Shown here piece after piece: positions 46,441 through 58,946 of a stretch of DNA of 64,000 nt. Both the position numbers and the translations under genes were made by a program. The notes beneath the pieces are model-generated. The model was not told the origin of the DNA. It searched no databases and saw only the letters and a program-made list of their open reading frames with translations. The DNA is from Alphaproteobacteria bacterium (GTDB lineage: Bacteria > Pseudomonadota > Alphaproteobacteria > Rhodospirillales > Rhodospirillaceae): contig JAUVUZ010000014.1 in the NCBI GenBank assembly GCA_030604885.1, positions 1 through 64,000 on the forward strand, written 5' to 3'. Positions within the stretch are counted from its first letter, which is position 1, and each line of letters opens with the position of its first letter.

Positions 46441-46989
46441 TTACTGCTTGTCGTAAGGACCGCGCGGGGCCAGCACCTTGTCCGCGGGCTTATCTTCGGC
46501 CGGGGCCGAAACGGCGGGCTTTTCGCCCGGCTTCTTGGGAGGCTGCGGCGGCACCGCCTGCGGCTTGCCGTTGGCGGCCGGAGCGGGCTTCGCGCCCGCC
46601 GGCGTCTGCGCCGACTTGTCGAGGGTCGACGCGGTGGGCGAGGCCCAGCAGACGTCGATGCAGTCCGACCGCGCCGCACAGGACTCCGCCGAGGCGCTCG
46701 AGGCGCCCTCGATGGCGCAGCCGAAGGCGGCACCCAGGTGCGCCTCCGAGCAGCCGAAACCGACGTAGAACTGGCGGAACTCGCCCGCCGCCACCACGTC
46801 GTCGCGCGACAAAAGCTGGATGATCCGCTTGCCGATCCAGCCGCACTCGGCGGCGGTGGGATCGCCGCGCTTCATCGGCATCGACGGAAGCGCGACCTTG
46901 GGCTTGGCGGTCTCGGCGGGATCCGCCGCGAACGCCGGAGCCGCGGCCAGCAGACCCACCACCATCATCGCAACACAACGCACACCCAT
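46441..46989 (-). CDS. Secreted Cys-containing protein with Pro-rich tail, unknown function
   Basis: 182 residues with a signal peptide (MGVRCVAMMVVGLLAAAPAFAA). The mature part has six cysteines between about residues 49 and 115 (CGWIGKR, FGCSEA, FGCAIEG, SCAARSDCIDVCW), suited to disulfides, then a Pro/Lys/Ala-rich tail (about 125-182). Start chosen by the GGAGGG site. Sits 67 bases upstream of the glucan synthase gene on the same strand, so it may act with it in the periplasm. No family recognised. Confidence 0.75.
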   Translation of the reverse strand: MGVRCVAMMVVGLLAAAPAFAADPAETAKPKVALPSMPMKRGDPTAAECGWIGKRIIQLLSRDDVVAAGEFRQFYVGFGCSEAHLGAAFGCAIEGASSASAESCAARSDCIDVCWASPTASTLDKSAQTPAGAKPAPAANGKPQAVPPQPPKKPGEKPAVSAPAEDKPADKVLAPRGPYDKQ

Positions 46990-47340
46990 AAGGTCCCTCC
47001 ACCCCAGCGCAGCGTATTCTAAACGCAAGCGAACCGGCGATATGTACCGCAGCGGCCCCCGCCGCGCAACGGGCGTTTATCCGCCCCGCTTCGGAAAACG
47101 TGAAGCTCCCGCATCCGTTCCCCGGGGAATCGCGAAAGGCGCGGAAATCTGCGGTTTTTGCGATTCTTCCGCGACTTGCGCGGCGCCTCCGGCCGGCGAG
47201 ACCGGGCACCCCGGGAGACGGGATCTCCGCCGAATCGGGAGGCCGCGGCGGCGCTTGACGCCACACCCGGAGCCGGGCAATAGTCTTGCGCCGCACCCCA
47301 CCGTGCGGTTTCGTTTATTGCCTCTGAGGGGAAGGCCGTT
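46990..47340. other. Divergent intergenic region with no gene
   Basis: 351 bases between the secreted protein gene and the MFS gene. No plausible gene. A TTGACG (47255-47260) with a weak -10 (CAATAG, 47278-47283) 17 bases on may be the MFS promoter. GGGGAAGG lies just before the MFS ATG. Confidence 0.4.
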
Positions 47341-48630
47341 ATGGAGCTTTCGCATACGTTCGTCGCTCCGCGTCCGCTGGCCAGCCAGGACGCGAAAACC
47401 CTGGCGCTCGCCAGTCTCGGCGGCGCGCTGGAATTTTACGATTTCGTGATTTTCGTGTTCTTCACCGCCGCCCTCGGCCACCTGTTCTTTCCGCCCGACA
47501 TGCCCGAGTGGCTGGGCCAGCTCCAGGCCTTCGGCATCTTCGCCGCCGGATACCTGTTCCGCCCGCTCGGCGGCATCGTCATGGCCCACTTCGGCGACAA
47601 GTTCGGCCGCAAGCGGATGTTCACCCTCTCGGTGGCGCTGATGGCGGTGCCCACCCTGATGATCGGCCTGCTGCCCACCTACGAGACCCTCGCCTACGGC
47701 GCGCCGCTGCTGCTGCTGCTGATGCGCATCCTCCAGGGCGTCGCCATCGGCGGCGAGGTGCCGGGCGCCTGGGTGTTCGTCTCCGAGCACGTGCCGTTCA
47801 AGCGCATCGGCCTCGCCTGCTCGCTGCTCACCATGGGCCTCTCGGCGGGCATCCTGCTCGGCTCGGTGGTCGCCACCACCGTCAACACCGTCTACACCAA
47901 GGCGGAGGTGCTGGAGTTCGCCTGGCGCATCCCCTTCCTGCTCGGCGGCATCTTCGGCCTCGCGGTGGTCTACCTGCGCCGCTGGCTTCAGGAAACCCCG
48001 GTGTTCGAGGAGATCAGCCACCTCAAGCAGGTCTCCAAGCTGCCGATCAAGGACCTGATGAAGACCAACCGCGCCGACATCGTGATCTCGGTGTTCGTCT
48101 CCTGGCTCATCACCGCCTGCGTCGTCGTGATCATGCTGATGACCCCGACCCTGCTGTCGCGCATCTACCAGATCCCCATGGTGCTGACGATCCAGGCCAA
48201 CACCGCCGCCACCATCGGCCTGTGCTTCGGCGTGATGACCATGGGCGTGGCGTGCGACCGCTTCGGCCCCTCCCGGGTGGCGATGCTCGGCGTGCCGGTG
48301 CTGATCGCCGCGTTCTACGGCCTCTACGTCGGCGTCGGCATCAATCGCGAATGGCTGCTGCCGCTCTACGCCTTCGCCGGGTTCGCCGCGGGCGTGGTCT
48401 CGATCGTGCCGATCGTGATGATCCGCTCGTTCCCCGCGGCGGTGCGCTTCACCGGCATCTCGGTGTGCTACAACGTCACCTACGCGGTGGCGGGCGGCCT
48501 CACCCCGGTGGTGATCCCCCTGCTCACCCAGGTCACGCCGCTGGCGCCCGCGCATTACGTCGCCGTCGCCACCTTCTGCGGCATGGTCGCCGCGATCGCC
48601 CACGGCCGCCGCACCCGCGACCGCTTCTGA
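47341..48630 (+). CDS. MFS transporter, metabolite:H+ symporter (MHS) family
   Basis: 429 residues, 12 membrane segments. MHS-family marks are GGALEFYDFVIFVFFTAALG (about 28), RPLGGIVMAHFGDKFGRKRMF (about 77) and MRILQGVAIGGEVPGAW (about 128). The family imports citrate, alpha-ketoglutarate, proline or shikimate with protons; substrate unknown here. Monocistronic, followed by a strong terminator. Confidence 0.92.
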   Translation: MELSHTFVAPRPLASQDAKTLALASLGGALEFYDFVIFVFFTAALGHLFFPPDMPEWLGQLQAFGIFAAGYLFRPLGGIVMAHFGDKFGRKRMFTLSVALMAVPTLMIGLLPTYETLAYGAPLLLLLMRILQGVAIGGEVPGAWVFVSEHVPFKRIGLACSLLTMGLSAGILLGSVVATTVNTVYTKAEVLEFAWRIPFLLGGIFGLAVVYLRRWLQETPVFEEISHLKQVSKLPIKDLMKTNRADIVISVFVSWLITACVVVIMLMTPTLLSRIYQIPMVLTIQANTAATIGLCFGVMTMGVACDRFGPSRVAMLGVPVLIAAFYGLYVGVGINREWLLPLYAFAGFAAGVVSIVPIVMIRSFPAAVRFTGISVCYNVTYAVAGGLTPVVIPLLTQVTPLAPAHYVAVATFCGMVAAIAHGRRTRDRF

Positions 48631-48643
48631 GGCTCCCATTCTG

Positions 48644-48680
48644 CAAAAGCCCCCGCCGGGAGACCGGCGGGGGCTTTTTG
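48644..48680. terminator. Bidirectional terminator after the MFS gene
   Basis: Long stem with arms AGCCCCCGCCGG (48648-48659) and CCGGCGGGGGCT (48664-48675), flanked by A-run and T-run, 14 bases after the MFS stop. Confidence 0.93.
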
Positions 48681-48693
48681 CTTTCGGAAAACC

Positions 48694-48778
48694 AGGCCGG
48701 GCGCTGCCCGGACCCGCGAAGGGGCTTGGCCCCTTCGATCCCGTTCGTTTGCGCGGAGGGACCGAGTCCCTCCGCATC
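48694..48778. repeat. Dispersed hairpin repeat, copy D (short form, after argG)
   Basis: Contains CCGGGCGCTGCCCGG, AAGGGGCTTGGCCCCTT, the spacer GATCCCGTTCG shared with copy A, and GCGGAGGGACCGAGTCCCTCCGC, but lacks the long central hairpin of copies A-C. Ends 7 bases before the argG stop. Confidence 0.83.
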
Positions 48779-48785
48779 TTTTCCT

Positions 48786-50003
<1,218 letters not shown>

Positions 50004-50132
50004 ATGCGCGTGCCTTTCCCATTCAGACAGGAAGCGCCGCCGCCCCGAAGCGCATTCCCCGGGGCGCGGCAAGCCGAAAAGACCGGCAGTATAGGACGCC
50101 GGAAATCTGCGACAAGACGAAAGCGATAGGGG

Positions 50133-51311
<1,179 letters not shown>

Positions 51312-51492
51312 GCACACCTATTACTCGCAACCGCGCGCAGAAAAAACCGCAAAATTTTTACTCCTCTGGACATTTTTGCGAAAGCAGCGATTTATTTTGA
51401 CGCGCCGTCGCGTTAGCTTGGTCGTCGGTTTCAATCCGGTCGCCGGGATCGGAGCTTAAGGTCCCACCCGAGAGGATCAGAAGGAATTCGTC

Positions 51493-52341
51493 ATGCGCAA
51501 ATCATTGGCTGTTGTGTCGTGTGTGGGAATGGCGGCGGTGCTCTCCGCCTGTAGCGGCAAATGGGACCTGGAAAGCCTGCAGGCGACCAAACCCTCCGAC
51601 ACCGCTTTCGCCGCCACGCTGCAAAGCGAATACATCCGCCTCGCCGCCTCTGAGCGCGCCCAGTACGACTGGCGCGACACCGCCGCCTACATCGCGCGCG
51701 GCAAGCTTGCCGCGGCGGGCACCCCGCCCGAGCCGGAGCCGATCGAGGCGCGCGACCTGCCCGCCGACAAGGTGGGCGAGCTCACCGCCGCCCGTGCCAC
51801 GCTGATGCGCCACTACACCCCGGCGAACAAGGCCGCCCAGGGCCGCACCCTCGCCCTCGCCCAGGCCGGTTACGAGTGCTGGATGGAGCAGCAGGAAGAG
51901 AACTGGCAGTGGGACGACATCGCCGCCTGCAAGACCCAGTTCGACGCCGCGATCAAGGCCCTCGCCGCCGCCGAGGCGCCGAAGGCGGCGCCCGTCGCCG
52001 CCGCCACCGGCCAGGGTTACGTCGTCTACTTCGGCCTCAACTCGGCCAAGCTCGAGGGCGACGCCCTCAGCGTGGTGCGCGAGGCGGCCCAGGCGTTCAA
52101 GGCGCAGAAGGCCGCGCGGGCCGACGTTTCCGGCCACGCGGACCGCTCCGGCTCCGCCGCCTACAACGACAAGCTCTCGTCGCTGCGCGCCGAGGCGGTG
52201 GGCGAGGCGCTGGTGAAGCAGGGCGTGCCCGAGGCCGCGATCACGATTTCCGCGTTCGGCGAATCCGACCTGGCGGTGACCACCGCCGACGGCGCCAAGG
52301 AGCCGCGCAACCGCCGCGTCACCATCACCATCGTGAAGTGA
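51493..52341 (+). CDS. OmpA-family outer-membrane lipoprotein
   Basis: 282 residues. Lipobox VLSAC (Cys about 20) directs lipidation. A middle helical region is followed by an OmpA peptidoglycan-binding domain (about 175-280): VVYFGLNSAKLEGDALSVVREAA, VSGHADRSGSAAYNDKLSSLRAEAV and GESDLAVTTADGAKEPRNRRVTI. Anchors outer membrane to peptidoglycan. Ribosome site AGAAGGAA. Followed by a terminator hairpin. Confidence 0.92.
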   Translation: MRKSLAVVSCVGMAAVLSACSGKWDLESLQATKPSDTAFAATLQSEYIRLAASERAQYDWRDTAAYIARGKLAAAGTPPEPEPIEARDLPADKVGELTAARATLMRHYTPANKAAQGRTLALAQAGYECWMEQQEENWQWDDIAACKTQFDAAIKALAAAEAPKAAPVAAATGQGYVVYFGLNSAKLEGDALSVVREAAQAFKAQKAARADVSGHADRSGSAAYNDKLSSLRAEAVGEALVKQGVPEAAITISAFGESDLAVTTADGAKEPRNRRVTITIVK

Positions 52342-52370
52342 GGGGGAAACCTCTTCCGCGATATTCGGCA

Positions 52371-52394
52371 ACGGGCGGCCTTCGGGCCGCCCGT
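52371..52394. terminator. Hairpin terminator between the lipoprotein and the convergent gene
   Basis: 10-bp stem ACGGGCGGCC/GGCCGCCCGT with a TTCG tetraloop, 29 bases after the lipoprotein stop; only a weak T-rich tail (TCGCGTTT). Confidence 0.7.
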
Positions 52395-52405
52395 TCGCGT
52401 TTGCG

Positions 52406-52981
52406 TCAGAGATGCAGCTGGAACGCCTTGAACTGCAGCAACGCGAGGCCGACGAGGAGGTTGAGCAGCACCAGCGCGATCGCCGGGCGCGGCTCGATCT
52501 CGAGGCCGTGGCGGGCGATGAACCACTCGTAGACGCCGAAGGCGATGGTGGCGATCAGCCCCACCAGGGCCAGCTCGGGCGCGGCGGGCACCTTGCCCGA
52601 GAGCATCGACAGCTGATACGGCACCATGATCAGCATCTGCGCCAGGGCGAACCAGTTGTAGGCGGCGATATAGCGGAAATAGAGCTTGGCGCGGCCGATG
52701 CGGCGCGTCACCCCGACCATCAGGTTGGGCCAGATCAGCCACTCGATGACATAATAGAGCAGCATCACCGGCAGGAACGCCGAGAGCGACGGCCGCGGCG
52801 TGATCGCCGCGAGGTTGGCCTTGAGCACGAACAGGTAGATCGGCAGGCCGATCGCCATCGCCAGGAACGAGCGGGCGGCACCCGAGGGGGTGTCGGCGAA
52901 CCCCTTGAGCGCGTCGCGGCGGAAGCACAGGATGCCCCACACCCCCGCGAGACCGCGGCGGATCTCCTCGCCCGGGTTCAT
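52406..52981 (-). CDS. Conserved membrane protein encoded with dapE
   Basis: 191 residues with about five membrane segments (about 39-58, 65-83, 105-122, 135-153, 165-184). No clear catalytic motif. It starts with an ATGA overlap at the dapE stop, so it is made with DapD and DapE. Similar hydrophobic proteins follow dapE in related genomes (recalled). Function unknown; the overall plan recalls Yip1-like proteins. Confidence 0.72.
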   Translation of the reverse strand: MNPGEEIRRGLAGVWGILCFRRDALKGFADTPSGAARSFLAMAIGLPIYLFVLKANLAAITPRPSLSAFLPVMLLYYVIEWLIWPNLMVGVTRRIGRAKLYFRYIAAYNWFALAQMLIMVPYQLSMLSGKVPAAPELALVGLIATIAFGVYEWFIARHGLEIEPRPAIALVLLNLLVGLALLQFKAFQLHL

Positions 52982-54120
52982 CGGAAATACCGTTCGAGCA
53001 CGCGGCGGTAGACCCGCGCCAGCGCCGCGATCTCGGCGGCGTCGACGCTCTCGTCCACCGAGTGCATGGTTTTGCCGCACAGGCCGTATTCGACCACCTG
53101 ACAATAATCCTTGATGAAGCGGGCGTCGGAGGTGCCGCCGGTGGTGCCGAGCGCCGGGTCGAGGCCGGTGACGTCGGCGACCGCCGCCGCCACCAGATCG
53201 CTCCACGCGCCCGGCGGGTTGAGGAAGGGCTGGGCGCCGCGCTCGAAGCGCAGCTCCACGTCGGCGGCATGGCGCGCCGCCACCTCGGAGATCCAGCGTT
53301 CCAGCGCCTCGGTGCTCTGCTCGGTGGAAAAGCGGATGTTGAGCGACGCCCTGGCCTGGCCGGGCACGACGTTGGTGGCCGGGTTGCCCACGTCCACGGT
53401 GGTGACCATCAGGGTCGAGGGCGGGAAGTAGGCGTTGCCCGCGTCGAGGCGCTTGGCCAGGAGTTCGTCGAGGATGCGCACCAGCCGGTGGATCGGGTTG
53501 TCGGCGGTTTCCGGATAGGCGACGTGGCCCTGGATGCCGTTGACGGCGATGTGGGCGGTGAGCGAGCCGCGGCGGCCCACCTTGATCATCTCGCCGAACA
53601 CCTCGCGGCAGGTCGGTTCGCCCAGCAGGCAGACCTCGGGCAGGTCGCCCGCCGCCCGCAGGTGCTCCATCACCTTTTTCGTGCCGTTGATCGCCGGGCC
53701 TTCCTCGTCGCCGGTGAGGATCAGGCTGATGCGGCCGTCGAAGGCCGCGCCCCGTTCGGCGAGAAAGTCGATGGCGGCGGCGACGAACGCGGCGACCCCC
53801 GACTTCATGTCGGCGACGCCGCGGCCGATCACCCGGCCGTCGCGCAGCAGGGCGGCGAACGGCGGCGCGCTCCAGCGGCTTTCGTCGCCGGGGGGCACCA
53901 CGTCGAGGTGCCCGGCGAAGGCGAGGTGGCGCGCGCCGGAGCCGATGGCGGCGTGGAGGTTGTCCACGTCCGGCGTGTTCTCGGCGGAAAAGCGCAGCGG
54001 CGTGCAGGCGAAGCCCGCCGCCCCCAGCACCCCGGCGAGGTAATCGAGGACGTCCCGGGCGTCGGGCGTCACCGAGGGGCGGCGCACCAGTTCGCGGGCG
54101 AGTTCGACGGCGTCGGTCAT
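52978..54120 (-). CDS. dapE: Succinyl-diaminopimelate desuccinylase
   Basis: 380 residues. M20 metallopeptidase with GHLDVVPPGD (about 70), ADMKSGVAAFVAA (about 103), the catalytic LTGDEEGPAINGTKKV (about 130), GEPTC (about 160) and the C-terminal MHSVDESV (about 356). Makes LL-DAP for lysine and cell wall. One base after dapD. Confidence 0.97.
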   Translation of the reverse strand: MTDAVELARELVRRPSVTPDARDVLDYLAGVLGAAGFACTPLRFSAENTPDVDNLHAAIGSGARHLAFAGHLDVVPPGDESRWSAPPFAALLRDGRVIGRGVADMKSGVAAFVAAAIDFLAERGAAFDGRISLILTGDEEGPAINGTKKVMEHLRAAGDLPEVCLLGEPTCREVFGEMIKVGRRGSLTAHIAVNGIQGHVAYPETADNPIHRLVRILDELLAKRLDAGNAYFPPSTLMVTTVDVGNPATNVVPGQARASLNIRFSTEQSTEALERWISEVAARHAADVELRFERGAQPFLNPPGAWSDLVAAAVADVTGLDPALGTTGGTSDARFIKDYCQVVEYGLCGKTMHSVDESVDAAEIAALARVYRRVLERYFR

Positions 54121-54121
54121 G

Positions 54122-54964
<843 letters not shown>

Positions 54965-55029
54965 GGGCGGGATCCTTCGGATGTGCGGCGCGAAACGGAC
55001 ATCGAACCTTAGACGAGGGGGGCGTCCTG

Positions 55030-55758
55030 TCAACCGTCGGCGCACGCCCCCACCGCGTCGAGCCACGCCTGGAGATCGTCGATGGCGACGGTGCGCCCCG
55101 TGGGGTCGAACAGCTCGGCGCCCGCGGTATCCCGCCGGTTGCGCAGCCACACCGTGCGCATCCCCAGCGCCGTGGCGGGCGGCAGGTTCTTGAGGCTGTC
55201 CTCCACCAGCACCGCGCGCGAGGGGTCGATGCCCTCGCGGGCGATCAGCGCGTCGTAGGCGGCGGGGTGGGGCTTGGGCCAGAAATCCGCGTCGCGGATG
55301 TCGAAGATCGCCGAGAACGCCTCGGCGATGCCGAGCCGCGCCATCACCTTCTCGGCGTGGCGGGCGGTGCCGTTGGTGTAGACGATGCGCCGCCCGGGCA
55401 GGCGCAGCAGCGCCGCCTTGAGCGCCGGATCCGGCGCCAGCACGTCGTAGTCCACGTCGTGGACGGCGGCGAGATAGGCCTCCGGGTCGGCGCCGTGCTC
55501 GGCCATCAGGCCGCGCAGCGAGGTGCCGTAGCGGTGGAAATAGTCCTTCTGCACCGCGCGCGCCTTCTCGGGCGGCAGGCCGAGGAGTTCGCCGATGAAC
55601 GCGGTCATGCGCCGGTCGATCTGGTCGAACAGGTGCGAGGAGGGCGGATAGAGGGTATTGTCGAGATCGAAAATCCACTCGCGCACGTTCCGGGCGAAAT
55701 CCGCCGGCGACCCGGGCACGGGCGCGATCGTCGCGGAGGCATCGGGACCGTGGTTCAC
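55030..55758 (-). CDS. HAD-family pyrimidine 5'-nucleotidase-like phosphatase
   Basis: 242 residues. HAD motif [11 protein letters not shown] (nucleophile Asp31), motif II VYTNGT (about 123), motif [14 protein letters not shown] (about 162) and motif [12 protein letters not shown] (about 182). Belongs to the SDT1-like pyrimidine 5'-nucleotidase group. GTG start at 55758 (AGGTG upstream); a later start near residue 20 is possible. 65 bases upstream of dapD. Confidence 0.85.
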   Translation of the reverse strand: MNHGPDASATIAPVPGSPADFARNVREWIFDLDNTLYPPSSHLFDQIDRRMTAFIGELLGLPPEKARAVQKDYFHRYGTSLRGLMAEHGADPEAYLAAVHDVDYDVLAPDPALKAALLRLPGRRIVYTNGTARHAEKVMARLGIAEAFSAIFDIRDADFWPKPHPAAYDALIAREGIDPSRAVLVEDSLKNLPPATALGMRTVWLRNRRDTAGAELFDPTGRTVAIDDLQAWLDAVGACADG

Positions 55759-55864
55759 GGCGGCACCTGTGTTATGGCTTGACGAACATACGCGCGGTCC
55801 CACAATACGGAGAATCACGGGGACGACAATCACAAATCCTGCGCCGGGCGCGTCCGGCCGTTTG

Positions 55865-57613
55865 ATGGAGAGGCCCTTGCCTCAGGCACCCGACTCCGAC
55901 CGCGGCATCGCCACAGCCAGCGTCGAAGCCGTCCGTATCGCGCGTACCTGCCTCGCGGGGGAGGACGTCTGCGTGCTCCTGGTGGGAACCGACGACCGCT
56001 GCCTGTTCGCCACCCCCCTCGCCGCGCCGCTGGTGGCCGCCCTCGCCCGCCTCGACGCGCCCCCGGCGGCACCCGAGTTCGCCTCCCTCGGCACGCTGCT
56101 GGCGCAGATGCGCCGCACCGGCCGCGCCGCCGCGGGCACGGTGGGCGCCGCCGACGATCGCCTCACCCGCGTCTTCGACATCACCGTCATGCCCGCCTCC
56201 GACACCGAGGGCGGCGCGGACGTGGCGGTGATCGTCGGCCGCGACGTCACCCTCGCCACCAGCATGCGCCGCACCCTGGTGGAATCCCGCCAGCGCTACA
56301 AGGATCTGGTGGAGGTCTCCGCCGCCTTCGCGTGGGAGACCAACGCCGAGGGCACGCTGGTGTTCGTCAGCCCCCAGGGGGTGCTGGGCTACGGCGTCGA
56401 CGAGCTCGTCGGCCGCCGCCCCGAGGCCTTCCTCGCCGAACCGCTCGACGGCACCAGCCTCCAGCCGTTCGCCACCCGCGAACCCACCGCCGACGTCGAG
56501 GTGTGGATGCGCCGCGCCGACGGCAGCGCGGTGTGCCTGCTGGTCTCGGCGGTGCCGCTTTACGACGACGCGGGCCAGTGGACCGGCGCGCGCGGCGTCT
56601 GCCGCGACATCACCGACGTGCGCGAGCGCGACATCGCCATCGCCCGCTCGCGCAACCGCGAGCGCCTGCTGAGCTTCATCGTCCGCAGCTTCCGCGACGA
56701 GGTGGACCCGGAAAACATGCTCACCATCGCCGCCGCCACGGTGGCGCAGGGGGTGGGCGTCTCCGGCTGCCACCTGCTGCGGGCGCGCGGGCGGGAGGGC
56801 GAGCCGCCGGGCGCGGCGGGCCTCGGCGCGGCGGCGAGCTTCGGCCGCGTCGGCGCGGCGGGCGACCTCAAGGAGGTGATCGCCGCCTTCGCCGCCGGGC
56901 GCGACATCGTCGAGACGGTGATCGGCAAGTGGAACGTGCTCGCCGCCGTCACCCGCTACCGCCAGGAGGTCAACGGCGGCATCGTCCTGTGGCGGGAGCT
57001 GTCGCGCGTGCCCTACGACGAGGACGACCGCATCCTGCTGTCCGACCTCTCGGCCCAGGTCGGCATCGCCATCGAGCAGATCAGCAACCACGAGCACATC
57101 CTCGCCCTCAGCCGCACCGACGCGCTCACCGGCCTCTACAACCGCCGCGCCTTCATCGAGGAGCTGGAGCGCCGCACCCAGCGCCTGCGCCACGACCGCC
57201 GCACCGCCGCCCTGCTCTACGTCGACCTCGACAACTTCAAGACCATCAACGACCTGTTCGGCCACAAGCGCGGCGACGACGCGCTGTTCGAGGTCAAGCG
57301 CCTGTTGCAGTCGGCGACCCGCCCGGCCGACCTGGTGGCGCGCCTGGGCGGCGACGAGTTCGCGGTGTGGATGGACGGCGTGGACGAAGCCGTGGCGGTG
57401 ACCAAGGCGCAGGGCCTGCTGGAGGCCGCCGCCGCCCTCGAAAGCTTCACCGGGGGGATCGGCCGCACCCTGTCGATGTCGATCGGCATCGCGGTCTACG
57501 ACCCGGCGAGCGGCGAAAGCATCGACGCCCTCCTCTCGCGCGCCGACGGCGCCATGTATCAGACCAAGCATTCCGGAAAGGGGTCCTACCGCGTGGCCCC
57601 GCCCTCGATGTAG
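55865..57613 (+). CDS. PAS-GAF-GGDEF diguanylate cyclase
   Basis: 582 residues. N-terminal PAS-like region (about 1-135), PAS with PAC (about 140-260; ETNAEGTLVFVSPQGVLGYGVDELVGRRP, TGARGVCRDITDV), GAF (about 270-410) and GGDEF (about 415-582) with intact RLGGDEF and DLDNFKTINDLFGHKRGDDALF. Predicts c-di-GMP synthesis. The ribosome site before the ATG is weak. The DUF2336 gene follows 28 bases later. Confidence 0.88.
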   Translation: MERPLPQAPDSDRGIATASVEAVRIARTCLAGEDVCVLLVGTDDRCLFATPLAAPLVAALARLDAPPAAPEFASLGTLLAQMRRTGRAAAGTVGAADDRLTRVFDITVMPASDTEGGADVAVIVGRDVTLATSMRRTLVESRQRYKDLVEVSAAFAWETNAEGTLVFVSPQGVLGYGVDELVGRRPEAFLAEPLDGTSLQPFATREPTADVEVWMRRADGSAVCLLVSAVPLYDDAGQWTGARGVCRDITDVRERDIAIARSRNRERLLSFIVRSFRDEVDPENMLTIAAATVAQGVGVSGCHLLRARGREGEPPGAAGLGAAASFGRVGAAGDLKEVIAAFAAGRDIVETVIGKWNVLAAVTRYRQEVNGGIVLWRELSRVPYDEDDRILLSDLSAQVGIAIEQISNHEHILALSRTDALTGLYNRRAFIEELERRTQRLRHDRRTAALLYVDLDNFKTINDLFGHKRGDDALFEVKRLLQSATRPADLVARLGGDEFAVWMDGVDEAVAVTKAQGLLEAAAALESFTGGIGRTLSMSIGIAVYDPASGESIDALLSRADGAMYQTKHSGKGSYRVAPPSM

Positions 57614-57641
57614 GCGCCCGCCGCCTCGGAGATCGAACACC

Positions 57642-58940
57642 TTGGATTTGTCACGCCTGACCGCACGCCTGGAGGAGGGTTCGGCCAACCCGGCGGGCCT
57701 CGCGTCGGCGGCGTTCACCTACGAGGAGGCGAAGCGCCTCGCCGGGCACCCGGACCCGGAGGTGCGGCGCGCCCTCGCCACCCGCGCCGACGTGGTGCCG
57801 GAAATCCTCTACTTCCTCTCCGCCGACCCGGACCCGGAGGTGCGCCGCCGCATCGCCGCCAACGCCGGAACCCCGCGCCAGGCCGATTACAACCTCGCCC
57901 ACGACAAGGACGCCGAGGTGCGCGCCGGGCTGGCGCGCAAGATCGCCCGCCTCGCGCCGGGCCTGTCGCGCGACGAGCGCGACCGGGTGCGGGCGATGAC
58001 CTACGAGACCCTGTCGCTGCTCGCCCGCGACCAGGCGCCGACGATCCGCCGCATCCTCGCCGAGGCGCTGAAGTCGGACCCCCATGTGGCGCCCGAGGTG
58101 ATCGCCCGCCTCGCCCGCGACATCGAGATCATCGTCGCCGCGCCGATCCTCGAATTCTCGCCGATCCTCACCGACGAGGACCTGCTCGACATCATCCGTT
58201 CCTCGCCGGTGGCGGGCGCCCTCTCGGCGATCGCCAAGCGCGACGGTCTCTCGGCGGGCGTCTCCGACGTGATCGCCGGGTCGGCCGACGTGGAGGCGAT
58301 CGCCGACCTGCTCGGCAACGACAGCGCGCAGCTGCGCGAGGACACCCTGGACGCGATGGTCGCCCGCGCCCGCGCCCTGCCGCGCCTGCGCGAGCCGCTG
58401 GTGCGGCGCGCCAACCTGCCCCACGGCGCGGCGCGCAGGCTCGCCACCTTCATCGCCGACAACCTGTTGCAGGTGCTGGCGCAGCGCCGCGACCTCTCGC
58501 CCGAGGCGGTGAGCGCGGTGCGCCGCGTCGTCCACGACCGGCTGAAGGCGACCAAGCCCGCGATCCCGAGCGAGAACCGCGAGGCCTTGGAAATCGAGGC
58601 GGAATACGAAAAGGCGCGGCTGCTGAAGGACAGCGGCCAGCTCGACGAGGACCTGATCCGCGACGCCATCGCCCGCAACCACCTGGCCTTCGCCCGCGCC
58701 GCCATCGGCGTGCGCGCCGACCTGGGGCCGGAGGTGGTGGCGCGCATCCTCGCCTCGGCCAGCCCCAAGGCGGTCACCGCGCTCGGCTGGCGCGCCGGGC
58801 TGTCGATGGAAACCACCGCCCTGGCGCAGGTGCGCCTGGCGCGCATCAACCCGGACATGGCGCTGCACGGCGTCGGCCGCCGCTACCCCCTCACCGACGG
58901 CGAGATGGCGATCCAGATCGCGATCTTCGCCAACGACTGA
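57642..58940 (+). CDS. DUF2336 domain protein
   Basis: 432 residues, all-helical, with HEAT-like repeats (HPDPEVRRALATRADVVPEIL, DPDPEVRRRIAANAG, DKDAEVRAGLARKIA) and the DUF2336 region (about 40-300). TTG start with GGAGATCG about 10 bases upstream. DUF2336 proteins are common in alphaproteobacteria and often sit near c-di-GMP genes; role unknown. Probably co-transcribed with the diguanylate cyclase. Confidence 0.8.
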   Translation: MDLSRLTARLEEGSANPAGLASAAFTYEEAKRLAGHPDPEVRRALATRADVVPEILYFLSADPDPEVRRRIAANAGTPRQADYNLAHDKDAEVRAGLARKIARLAPGLSRDERDRVRAMTYETLSLLARDQAPTIRRILAEALKSDPHVAPEVIARLARDIEIIVAAPILEFSPILTDEDLLDIIRSSPVAGALSAIAKRDGLSAGVSDVIAGSADVEAIADLLGNDSAQLREDTLDAMVARARALPRLREPLVRRANLPHGAARRLATFIADNLLQVLAQRRDLSPEAVSAVRRVVHDRLKATKPAIPSENREALEIEAEYEKARLLKDSGQLDEDLIRDAIARNHLAFARAAIGVRADLGPEVVARILASASPKAVTALGWRAGLSMETTALAQVRLARINPDMALHGVGRRYPLTDGEMAIQIAIFAND

Positions 58941-58946
58941 CGGCGC

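Noticed and set aside
42543-46823. A 1426-codon plus-strand frame opposite the FIST and glucan synthase genes
   Set aside because: Shadow frame of genes well supported on the minus strand; no ribosome site or recognisable domain.
57642-58940. LRV-type leucine-rich variant protein as found in Azotobacter nif clusters
   Set aside because: Repeats resemble HEAT/LRV superficially, but length and the core pattern fit DUF2336, there is no Fe-S Cys cluster, and it is far from nif.
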